This document shows positions 16,455 to 23,900 of a stretch of DNA of 64,000 nucleotides, in pieces. The position numbers were made by a program, and so were the translations under genes. The DNA comes from Actinoplanes oblitus. GTDB taxonomy: Bacteria; Actinomycetota; Actinomycetes; Mycobacteriales; Micromonosporaceae. The DNA lies in the NCBI RefSeq assembly GCF_030252345.1, contig NZ_CP126980.1, positions 2,123,501 to 2,187,500 on the forward strand. The letters are read 5' to 3'. The notes under the pieces are model-generated. The model was given only the letters and a program-made list of their open reading frames with translations, made no database searches and was not told the origin of the DNA. Every line of letters begins with the position of its first letter. The stretch's first letter is position 1.

Positions 16455-16556
16455 ATGCGTTCGGTGACCGGGCGTTCCCGCACGGTGCACATTCCGCCTT
16501 CCGCTGGCCTCGAATGTCGCCTTTCCCGCTGTGCGAACGCTGTGTCCGGGCCCTGA
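16455..16556 (+). CDS. Possible small ORF (33 residues)
   Basis: ATG 16455 is preceded by AGGGTGAAG at a suitable distance and opens a 33-codon frame (MRSVTGRSRTVHIPPSAGLE, then a tail with two Cys). It lies in the 250-base divergent region between the glycosyltransferase and kinase genes. GGAAC at 16430-16434, 17 bases before GTT, could be an ECF-sigma promoter for the kinase instead. No homology is recognised. Confidence 0.2.
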   Translation: MRSVTGRSRTVHIPPSAGLECRLSRCANAVSGP

Positions 16557-16602
16557 CAATGGGGGCGATCTTCCTCACGCGGGGCGTGTGAGAATGGGGA
16601 TG

Positions 16603-17172
16603 ATGAATCAGAAAAGCCGCGCGGAGTGCGATCGGTGGCCCACCGCCGTCGCGGACCGGGTCGTCGCGTGGACGGGTGGCCACCGGCCGTCCGCCGGCGG
16701 GCGCCGGGTGCTCGCCGTCGAGGGCCGCTCCGGCTCCGGCAAGAGCAGCCTGGCCGGCGCGGTCGCCGACCGGCTCGGCGCGCCGCTGATCCGGATGGAC
16801 GACCTGTACGCCGGCTGGGACGGCCTGTCCCAGGGCGTCGTCGCGCTGCGTGACTGGGTGCTCCGGCCGCTGGCCGAGGGCCGCCCGGCGATCTGGCGGC
16901 GGTGGGACTGGGCGGCCGGCGAGTACGCCGAGGAGCACCCGGTGCCGGACGCGGACTGGCTGGTGGTAGAGGGGGTCGGGGCGGGCGCGCACCGGGCGTA
17001 CCTCAGTGGGGTCGTCTGGTTGAACAGCCCCGCGGCGGTCCGCAAGCGGCGGGCCCTCGACCGGGATGGGGAGACCTATGAGCCGCACTGGGACCGGTGG
17101 GCGCGGCAGGAGGACGCGTTCTACGCGGCCGAGCCGGTCCGCGAGCGGGCCGGCCTCGTGATCGACAACTAG
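16603..17172 (+). CDS. Uridine kinase-like P-loop protein
   Basis: A 189-residue P-loop kinase. Walker A is EGRSGSGKSSLAG, and the substrate-side acidic motif is IRMDDLYAGWDGL. WLVVEGVGAG gives the Walker B-like strand and RRALDRDGE the lid. It resembles actinobacterial proteins called uridine kinase or (d)NMP kinase; the true substrate is uncertain. Three in-frame ATGs (16594, 16600, 16603) compete. The last is chosen because GAGAAT lies seven bases upstream, in line with the leaderless pattern of this window. Confidence 0.75.
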   Translation: MNQKSRAECDRWPTAVADRVVAWTGGHRPSAGGRRVLAVEGRSGSGKSSLAGAVADRLGAPLIRMDDLYAGWDGLSQGVVALRDWVLRPLAEGRPAIWRRWDWAAGEYAEEHPVPDADWLVVEGVGAGAHRAYLSGVVWLNSPAAVRKRRALDRDGETYEPHWDRWARQEDAFYAAEPVRERAGLVIDN

Positions 17173-17208
17173 GCCGCGCCCCGCACTCGGCCGGACTCCG
17201 GAAGACGC

Positions 17209-18714
17209 CTAGGCCGGCTGGCAGCGGGCCGGATCGGCCAGCTCGGCGCAGGGCCGCAGGCCGTGCGCGCGCAGGATGTCCGCGCCGGTCTGGGTAGTGA
17301 GGAAGCGCAGGAAGCTGGCGGACAGCGACCGGGCGGCCGGCTCCCCGCCGGTGTAGGCGTACTCGGTCTCCCAGAACGGGTAGAGGTGCGCGTCCGCCGC
17401 CTCCACCGTCGGCGGGTGATCGTCGATCCGGACCGTGCGCACGCCCTCGGTGGCGGCCGCCGCGCCGGCCTCCCCGTAACCCAGCGCGCCGCTCGTGCCC
17501 GCGACCGTGGTCAGCAGTTTCCCGGTGTCGCCGACCTCGCAGACGAACGGCTGGCGGCCGCTGTCGTGCGGGCAGACGTCGACGGTCGGCGGCGCCTCGG
17601 CGGTGGTGCCGAGCACCCGCTCCTTGAACGCGGCCCGGGTGCCGGAGCCGCGGTGCCGGGTGATCAGCCGGATCGGCAGGTCGTTGCCGCCGACGGCCGC
17701 CCAGTTGGCGACCTTGCCGGCGTAGATGTCCCGGACCTGGCTCAGGGTCAGGTCCCGCACGCCCGCGTCCGGGTTGGCCACCAGGGCGAACAGGAAGAAG
17801 CTGATCGGCCGGCCGGTCAGCCCGGGCATCCCCGCCGCCTTGCGCCCGTCGGAGAACGCGATGAACTCGCCCTTGTCGTGCGCCCGGACCCGGTCGTCGA
17901 GCGCCGCGACGCCCTCGCCGCTGCCCTCCATGGTGAACGCGAACGACGCGCCCGGGCACAGGTCCCGGTAGGCGCCGGCGGCCTCGGCGACGATCGGCTC
18001 GAACGCCGTCGAGCCGTAGACCGCGAGGTGCCCGGTGGTGCAGTCCAGCGGCGCCCCGCTGTTGCCGCGCAGGAAGACCACCAGCTGCGCGACGATCAGC
18101 AGCACCAGGAAGCCGACCAGGGTGATGACGCGCTTCGGGGTGTTGGTGCGGCTCTGCGTCTCCTGGATCCGGCCGTCCTTGATCTCGCCCTCCAGGGTGG
18201 GCGGAGCCGGCTCGCCGGTCACCCCCGCCACCCGTTCCAGGGCGGCCAGCACCTTGTAGTGGGCGTTCCGGTTCATCGGGACCTTGGGCAGCTCGATGAC
18301 GCCGCCGGCCGGCCGCCTGTCGGTCTCCTCCCGGAAGCTGGTCCGCAGGTCCCGGAAGTTGGCCCGCAACGAGTCGTTGCTCAGCTCGGTGATGACGGTG
18401 CCGACGACCTTCCGGTTCGGGAAGAAGAATCGGATGCCGACACGATCGTCGTCGAGCGCCACGTAATCGTGGGTGTCGATGTAGGTGAATCCGTTGTTCT
18501 CCACGCGCAACAGCACGAGTGAGGCATGCCGCAGCGGGACGCCGTGGTTCTGCAATTCCAGCAGCGCGCCGGGCAGTTCCGCATCGGTTTCCGCCACATT
18601 GGTCGTGGTGGTGTCCATCTGGATCCGGTAACCGAGCCGTTTCCGTCCTTTGAGCACGAACTCGTAGAACGCCGCGACACTGGGAACGACAATACCGAGC
18701 GTCGCGAGCGCCAC
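17209..18714 (-). CDS. Membrane-anchored PstS-like substrate-binding protein
   Basis: A 501-residue protein with unusual topology. A hydrophobic helix starts the protein, then about 150 residues of beta-rich soluble domain (LGYRIQMDTTTTNVAETD, VLLRVENNGFTYIDT). A second helix (VITLVGFLVLLIVAQLVVFL, about residues 190-212) leads into a PBP-like domain (LAVYGSTAFEPIVAEAAGAY, RLITRHRGSGTRAAFKERVL) as in phosphate-binding PstS. No transporter genes are adjacent, so it may be a sensor rather than a transport component. The GTG at 18714 lacks a usable SD; a perfect GGAGG sits five bases before an in-frame ATC at 18732. Confidence 0.78.
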   Translation of the reverse strand: MALATLGIVVPSVAAFYEFVLKGRKRLGYRIQMDTTTTNVAETDAELPGALLELQNHGVPLRHASLVLLRVENNGFTYIDTHDYVALDDDRVGIRFFFPNRKVVGTVITELSNDSLRANFRDLRTSFREETDRRPAGGVIELPKVPMNRNAHYKVLAALERVAGVTGEPAPPTLEGEIKDGRIQETQSRTNTPKRVITLVGFLVLLIVAQLVVFLRGNSGAPLDCTTGHLAVYGSTAFEPIVAEAAGAYRDLCPGASFAFTMEGSGEGVAALDDRVRAHDKGEFIAFSDGRKAAGMPGLTGRPISFFLFALVANPDAGVRDLTLSQVRDIYAGKVANWAAVGGNDLPIRLITRHRGSGTRAAFKERVLGTTAEAPPTVDVCPHDSGRQPFVCEVGDTGKLLTTVAGTSGALGYGEAGAAAATEGVRTVRIDDHPPTVEAADAHLYPFWETEYAYTGGEPAARSLSASFLRFLTTQTGADILRAHGLRPCAELADPARCQPA

Positions 18715-18890
18715 GCTCCACCAGAATTCGATGACCGCCTCCGCATCACAGGAAGACTCTCGATGCTATGTCGGTCGATGCGCTTTCTCGACGCCCGCGA
18801 ACACCCTTCAACAAACGTTCATCCCGCCGGTCACGGCCCGCTTGCCGCGCGGTCCGCCGCTTTCCGGTACGGCAGCGGCCCGGGCACCCG

Positions 18891-19718
18891 TCAGTCCCTC
18901 CCGGACAGCAACGTGGCCACCGAGGTCGCCGGGCGGCCGGTGAGGGTGGCGACGTCCGTCGTCACGCCGGCCAGCTCACCGGCGGCGATCGCGGTGTAGG
19001 TCGACACCCACGCGTCGAGCTGCCATTTCGGGGCGCCGTAGGACTCTCGGGAGGCGTACGCCTGCTCGATCGTCTCCGGGTGGTACTCGGCCCCGACGAT
19101 GCCGGCGATCTCGGCCAGGGTGAGTGCCTCCGGCCCGGTCAGCGCGTAGGTCCGCCCGGCGTGCGCGGCCGGCTCGTGGAGCACCGTCACCGCGGCGTCG
19201 GCGATGTCGTCCTGCGCCACCGCCGCGACCCGCCCGTCGCCGGCCGGCCCGCGGATCACCCGGTCCGCGCCGGCCAGCATCGGCAGGAAGTCCGCGTACA
19301 GGTTGTCCCGCAGGAACGTCGCGGCCAGCCCGCGCGAGCGGATGTGCTGCTCGGTGGCCCAGTGGTCGCGGGCCAGGGTGAAGGTGGCGTCCGGTGCCGC
19401 GCCATAGAACGAGATGTAGACCAGGTGCCGGACCCCGGCGTCGGCCGCCGCGTCGACGAACGTGCGGTGCTGCTCGACCCGGTCCGGCGTCTCCGACGCC
19501 GACACCATCAGGACGGTCCGCAGCCCGGTGAGCGCCTGCCGGCAGGCGTCCCGGTCGTGGAAGGGCGCCAGGCCCGCGACCGCTCCCGGCAGGCGCGGCG
19601 CGCGCGCCACGTCCCGCACCAGCAATGTCTGGGGTACGCCCAGCGCCGCCAGCCGCGCCGCCACCCGCCCGCCGAGCTGCCCGGTCGCCCCGGTGACCCC
19701 GATCCGCTGCTCCGTCAT
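18891..19718 (-). CDS. NmrA-like NAD(P)-binding oxidoreductase
   Basis: A 275-residue atypical short-chain dehydrogenase. The Rossmann motif is RIGVTGATGQLGGRVAARLA at the N-terminus, followed by TVLMVSASE, HLVYISFYGAAPD and TFLRDNLYADFLPM, typical of the NmrA/QorB group. Members reduce quinones or sense the NAD(P) redox ratio. The catalytic Tyr-x3-Lys is not evident, which fits NmrA-like members. ATG 19718 follows CACCAT by six bases. An inverted repeat (CCGATGG/CCATCGG) lies just upstream at 19722-19739. Confidence 0.85.
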   Translation of the reverse strand: MTEQRIGVTGATGQLGGRVAARLAALGVPQTLLVRDVARAPRLPGAVAGLAPFHDRDACRQALTGLRTVLMVSASETPDRVEQHRTFVDAAADAGVRHLVYISFYGAAPDATFTLARDHWATEQHIRSRGLAATFLRDNLYADFLPMLAGADRVIRGPAGDGRVAAVAQDDIADAAVTVLHEPAAHAGRTYALTGPEALTLAEIAGIVGAEYHPETIEQAYASRESYGAPKWQLDAWVSTYTAIAAGELAGVTTDVATLTGRPATSVATLLSGRD

Positions 19719-20006
19719 CCCCCGATGGTGCCCCATCGGCGGCCCGCCGGCCCCGGGGTTGGCGCCCGAGCGGGGCACGTGGGCGTCCTCGCCTGCCGGA
19801 CCACCGTGACGCTGTGTGAGGGAGTGGGAGAGTCGGCCCGGGGACCGTCCGGCCGGCGGCCGGCGGATCGGCGTGAGGGGGTGGATGCGGAGCGTGGCCA
19901 GGGTGAAAAAGCGGCGGGATCCGACCGTGTCGAGTGATCGACGGGAAGGCACGAGGGGTCGTATGGTGGTCCGGCGGTTGAACGCAAGGTAACGGAGGGT
20001 GCTCCG

Positions 20007-20321
20007 ATGCTTGGTTCTGTCCTGGAGATCAGCACCGCCGACGACGGCAGCGTGATCATCTGTCCGCACGGGTCCGCCGACGGCGGCGCCGAGCTGCGGC
20101 TCGCGCTGGTGCATCTGTTGCGGCGGGTGCGGCCGCAGATCCTGATCGTGGATCTCCGGGACCTGCCGGAGCCGGACCCCATCTACGTCGGCTCGGTGGC
20201 CGCCGCGTGCTGCCTGGGCGACGACCACCAGGTGCTGGTCGTGGTGCGCAGCCCGAGCGGTGCGGTGACCGACCGGCTGACCGCCGCCGGCGTGCCCCGG
20301 CAGCGGGTCAACACGGGCTAG
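20007..20321 (+). CDS. STAS-like (anti-sigma-antagonist-type) protein
   Basis: A 104-residue protein with the strand-helix order of STAS domains: an opening VLEISTADDGSVIICPHGS, then LRRVRPQILIVDLRDLPEPD where the family has its D-S/T phosphorylation loop, and a closing VLVVVRSPSGAVTDRLTAAG. The usual phospho-Ser/Thr after the Asp is not obvious, so phosphoregulation is uncertain. GGAGGG lies nine bases before ATG 20007. It ends in a four-base overlap with the convergent pseudopilin gene. No sigma factor or anti-sigma gene is adjacent. Confidence 0.6.
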   Translation: MLGSVLEISTADDGSVIICPHGSADGGAELRLALVHLLRRVRPQILIVDLRDLPEPDPIYVGSVAAACCLGDDHQVLVVVRSPSGAVTDRLTAAGVPRQRVNTG

Positions 20322-21808
20322 CGTTCCTGGACGTTGGTGAGGCCGGTGCCGGCCGCGATCACCGCGTTCCACTTCTGCAGCAGGTTGGCGCCGTCGCACT
20401 TGCCGACCTTCAGCGCGCCGATCTTGTCGCCGGCCCGGGTGTAGAGCTCCGTCTCGCTGGGCTGCAGGCAGTACCCGGCCGAGTCGACCAGGGTGTACGC
20501 CTTGGTGTTGTCCTTGTGCGCGAGGTACCGCGTCCAGGTCACCTCCGCGGCGAGCGCGCCGCTGCACAGGGTCACCGTGACGAACCTTCCGGTGTCCGGC
20601 GAGAGCGGGCTGCGCAGGCAGTACGTCTTGCCGTACCCGGCGGTGTTCTTCTTGCCCGAGACGGTGGTGACCTGGCCGGTGCCGCCGGTCCTGGTGGTGG
20701 TCACCGCGGGCATCGTCCAGCGCTCGTTCCAGGAGATGTTGGCCGGGTCCGGGTTCGCCGTGCACGGCCAGGCGATCAGGTACGCGTAGTCGACCTTCCC
20801 CTCGGTCACGTCCAGGCACCTGCCGAACTGCTTGTAGTTCACCAGCTGCCCGGTGCTCTCCCCGGCCGCGCCCGCGCCGACGCTGGGCTCCAGCGCCAGC
20901 GAGTCCGCGGCGTTGTACGGGTTGGCCGGGGTGCTGGGACAGGCGGTGTAGATCAGCCGGGTGCCCGCCACCCCGGGGCTCTGCTGCGCGACGCACCAGT
21001 CGTTGAGCGTCTTGCCGTCGTCGGTGCCGGCGAACGCCGCATAGCTGGCGTGCAGACTCCAGAGCTGGCGCGGCGGCGACTGGGTGGTGGCGTCGTCCAG
21101 CGCCACCGCGCACGGCTGGAAGGTCACGTAGCTGTAGGTGCCGGTGGCCGGCCGGGTGGCGTCCAGGCACATGTCGGTGCCGGTGGACCCGCTCGGCCGG
21201 GGATGCGCGACGGCCATGCTCTTGACGTACGCGAACATCTGGTGCCGCGGACGCTGCGCGTCGCAGGCGGTCATGAGGACCGGATCGCCGGCGACCGGCT
21301 GGTCCTTGACGGCGTCCATGCACAGCGTGCCGTCCGGGTAATTGCGGATCAGCCCCATCGGGACCTGGGCGACCGGCACCCGGAACGGGTAGGTCGCCTC
21401 GAGCGTGCGGGCCCGGGTCCCCGCCGCCCCGCTGACCACCGACTTGAGTACGGCGGTGGCCGGCGTCGCCGTGGGCGGGCAGGTCAGCGACGCCCCGGCG
21501 GCGTTGCGATAGGTCACCTGGACCCGGTACGCACCACCGGCCGCACCGGAGGCGGCGCCCTCGATCGTCCCGCACGGCAGCCTGGCCAGGCTGCCCTTGC
21601 CGTCGGTGCCCACGGCGGCCCGGATCGAGCCCATCGCCGCCTGCAGCCCGGCCTCCGCGGAGGCGAGCACGACGCCGCGCTCGGCGGTCCGGCGCACGTT
21701 CCGCACCTGGCCGATCAGGGCCGAGGAGAGCAGGCCACTGACCGTCAGCCCGACCAGCGCGATGAGCATCGCCAGTGGCAGGGAGCCGCGTTCGTCCCGG
21801 TCGTTCAT
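20318..21808 (-). CDS. PilX-like pseudopilin with ricin-type lectin region
   Basis: A 496-residue protein, last gene of the pseudopilin operon. Residues 8-35 (GSLPLAMLIALVGLTVSGLL) form a single N-terminal helix with a PilX-like short leader. The region after about residue 160 contains CLDATR/QLWSLH, CLDV, CLRSPL and YCLQPSE/LLQKWN motifs, i.e. the CLD...Q-W pattern of ricin B beta-trefoils, with many paired cysteines. A carbohydrate-binding tip subunit of a type IV filament is the simplest inference. ATG 21808 overlaps the preceding stop by one base. Confidence 0.7.
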   Translation of the reverse strand: MNDRDERGSLPLAMLIALVGLTVSGLLSSALIGQVRNVRRTAERGVVLASAEAGLQAAMGSIRAAVGTDGKGSLARLPCGTIEGAASGAAGGAYRVQVTYRNAAGASLTCPPTATPATAVLKSVVSGAAGTRARTLEATYPFRVPVAQVPMGLIRNYPDGTLCMDAVKDQPVAGDPVLMTACDAQRPRHQMFAYVKSMAVAHPRPSGSTGTDMCLDATRPATGTYSYVTFQPCAVALDDATTQSPPRQLWSLHASYAAFAGTDDGKTLNDWCVAQQSPGVAGTRLIYTACPSTPANPYNAADSLALEPSVGAGAAGESTGQLVNYKQFGRCLDVTEGKVDYAYLIAWPCTANPDPANISWNERWTMPAVTTTRTGGTGQVTTVSGKKNTAGYGKTYCLRSPLSPDTGRFVTVTLCSGALAAEVTWTRYLAHKDNTKAYTLVDSAGYCLQPSETELYTRAGDKIGALKVGKCDGANLLQKWNAVIAAGTGLTNVQER

Positions 21809-22383
21809 CAGTGGTTCCGGCCTTCCCCGCACACGGTGTCGTTGGTCCGGCTCGCTGTCGCGTCCGAGTTCAGTGCGGTGAACTGGAACGACGTCTCGTG
21901 GCCGGGGACGTTCGCGGCGAACTGGACGCTCATCGTGACGGTCAGCTGCTGCCGCTGGTCGGCCCGGTTCGTCCGGTCGAACGTGCCGCCGGTGACCCCG
22001 GCGGCGAGCGTCCGCCAGGTGCTGCCCGGGGTGGCGCCGCCGGTCCAGGCGCGGCGCTGCAGCGCGCCGTCCCGGAGACGGAGCTCGGTGCAGGTCTGGG
22101 TGGCGCCGTCGACGTTGAGGTACTCCACGTACGTCCCGGCGCCGGTGCTGTCGGTGCCCGGCAGGCTGATCGCCCTGGCGTACCGGACCTCGTCGTCGAG
22201 GCGTTCGAAGGCCAGGTCGAGGTCGGCCTGCATGACCTGGGTGGCCTCGGCCCGGCCGGCGGTGCGGTACATCTGCACGATGCCGGTCGTGAAGATGGCC
22301 ATGAACACCGACATCAGCGACATGCTGACCATCAGGTCGACCAGGCTGATGCCGGCGTCGTCCCGGTCCCGCCCGCTCAGCAC
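21808..22383 (-). CDS. Minor type IV prepilin-like protein (PilW/PilV-type)
   Basis: A 191-residue protein. The N-terminus (DDAGISLVDLMVSMSLMSVF) is a class III prepilin signal in which the usual F after the G is I; the Glu-5 equivalent is Asp (GISLVD). A globular beta-rich domain follows, with Cys residues near TQTCTELRLR and at the C-terminal TVCGEG. GTG 22383 overlaps the upstream pseudopilin's end by seven bases, so the genes are coupled. Such minor pilins initiate assembly of pili or type II secretion pseudopili. Confidence 0.75.
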   Translation of the reverse strand: MLSGRDRDDAGISLVDLMVSMSLMSVFMAIFTTGIVQMYRTAGRAEATQVMQADLDLAFERLDDEVRYARAISLPGTDSTGAGTYVEYLNVDGATQTCTELRLRDGALQRRAWTGGATPGSTWRTLAAGVTGGTFDRTNRADQRQQLTVTMSVQFAANVPGHETSFQFTALNSDATASRTNDTVCGEGRNH

Positions 22384-23807
22384 GTGCTGTCCGTGGTGAT
22401 GGTGATCGAGGAGCCGCGGATCTGGGCGGTGTCGCCGAGGATCCCGCACTGGAACGTGCTGTACGAGCCGAGCAGGTACACCCCGCCGGCGAGCGCCTGG
22501 ACGTTGCCGTAGACGGCCGCGTACGAGCCGGCGATCTGGATGGCCGGTACCGCAGACGAGCCGCTGACCAGGCCGGTCGATCGCGGGTTCGCCTTGTTGC
22601 CGATCGTCACGCTGGACGAGTTGACGGTGATCGTGCCGGTGGCGACCAGCAGTGGGCTGACGTTCGTGGTCACGGACACCGAGCACGGTACGTAGACCAC
22701 GGTGGCGGTGGCCGGCACCGAGCCGGCCGCGTAGGTCCAGGTGCCCGAGGCGCAGGCGCCGGCCGGGACGGCGTAGTAGCCGCTGCCCGCGGCGGTGGCG
22801 GCACTGCCGCCCGGCGCGTAGTCGCCGACCACCCGGGCCCAGCTGGGCGTGCCGGCGGCGACCGGGACCGGGGTGGGCAGGGTGCTGTCGCTGACGTACT
22901 GGCTGGAGACGTATTCGATCCGGGGCGAGACGGCCAGGCTGCTGCCCTCGATGCGCAGGTCGGAGTTCGAGTGCACCAGGCCGTTGACGGTCAGGCCGGC
23001 CGAGGAGACCCACATGGCGGCCGGGTTGACGTACCCGCTGGTGTGGTTGACCCAGATGGCCGCCGGCGCGCCACCGGCCGGCGACGCCGAGGGGGTCGGC
23101 GAGACCGAGGGGGTCGCCGAAGCCGCCGGTGTCGGGGAGACCGACGGGGCCGGCGAGACCGGCGGGCCTGCCGAAGCCGAGGCGGACGGCGCCGGTGTCG
23201 CGGCGGTGGACGGGGTGGCGGTGGCCGGCAGCGGGAAGATCGGGTCGTCGGCCGGGCTGATCAGGGTGGCCAGGAAGTAGGCGCAGCGGCCGTCCGGGCA
23301 GCCCCGGTCGCTCCACTGCACGGCCACCACGACCCGGAGGAACTCCGTCCGGCCACCGGCCGAGGCGTTCGCCAGGTTGCAGGTGCCGCCCGAGGCGACC
23401 AGCCAGCAGCGCCGGACGTACCAGTTCTGGGTGTAGGCGACGGCGTTGAGCACCACCACGGCCGGGGCGACCGGCAGCGGCGCGGTGGCGCGGTCGGCGG
23501 CGTCCGCGTCGGCGTCCCAGGCCTGCTCGCTGTCGGCCAGGTACGGCTCGGCGCCGGGGACCACCGCCTGGGCCAGCACGCCGGCCTGGTCGCGGCCGGT
23601 GAGCACGGCGTCGCCGCCGAGGCCGCCGGCCCGTTCCAGGGCGGTGGTGGCCACCCGGACGCCGTCCTGCCGGCCGGCGTAGTGCTCGCCGAGGATCTGC
23701 CCGCGGACGAAGAACGCGGTCATCGAGGTGAGCACGATGCTGACCAGGGCGATCGAGACGATCACCTCGACCAGCGTGAATCCGTCGTCGTCGGCGGACC
23801 GGTGCAC
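22377..23807 (-). CDS. Prepilin-like protein with Pro/Ser/Thr linker
   Basis: A 476-residue protein, first gene of the pseudopilin operon. The prepilin leader and cleavage motif is DDDGFTLVEVIVSIALVSIV, with the conserved Glu-5. The first globular part ends at about residue 200. A linker of repeating SPTPSASP-type residues follows, then a beta-rich second domain with many S/T/V residues (ATGTITVNSSSVTIGNKAN), resembling a beta-helix. AAGGGGGTGA, one base from ideal, lies five bases before GTG 23807, so this start is preferred to GTG 23816. No pilB, pilC or pilD is in the window. Confidence 0.78.
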   Translation of the reverse strand: MHRSADDDGFTLVEVIVSIALVSIVLTSMTAFFVRGQILGEHYAGRQDGVRVATTALERAGGLGGDAVLTGRDQAGVLAQAVVPGAEPYLADSEQAWDADADAADRATAPLPVAPAVVVLNAVAYTQNWYVRRCWLVASGGTCNLANASAGGRTEFLRVVVAVQWSDRGCPDGRCAYFLATLISPADDPIFPLPATATPSTAATPAPSASASAGPPVSPAPSVSPTPAASATPSVSPTPSASPAGGAPAAIWVNHTSGYVNPAAMWVSSAGLTVNGLVHSNSDLRIEGSSLAVSPRIEYVSSQYVSDSTLPTPVPVAAGTPSWARVVGDYAPGGSAATAAGSGYYAVPAGACASGTWTYAAGSVPATATVVYVPCSVSVTTNVSPLLVATGTITVNSSSVTIGNKANPRSTGLVSGSSAVPAIQIAGSYAAVYGNVQALAGGVYLLGSYSTFQCGILGDTAQIRGSSITITTDSTC

Positions 23808-23900
23808 GCTGGTCACCCCCTTCTGGCGCTGGCACGTAGACGTCTCCGGGTCTCGATCGGCAGCACGGGTGTGGTCCTGAGCGGGCGCGGTGCCGGCCCC

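Noticed and set aside
19885..19992. Arg-rich 34-codon ORF upstream of the STAS-like gene
   Set aside because: The G-rich stretch before it is too close to the ATG and the peptide matches no family; it is more likely 5' leader of the STAS-like gene.
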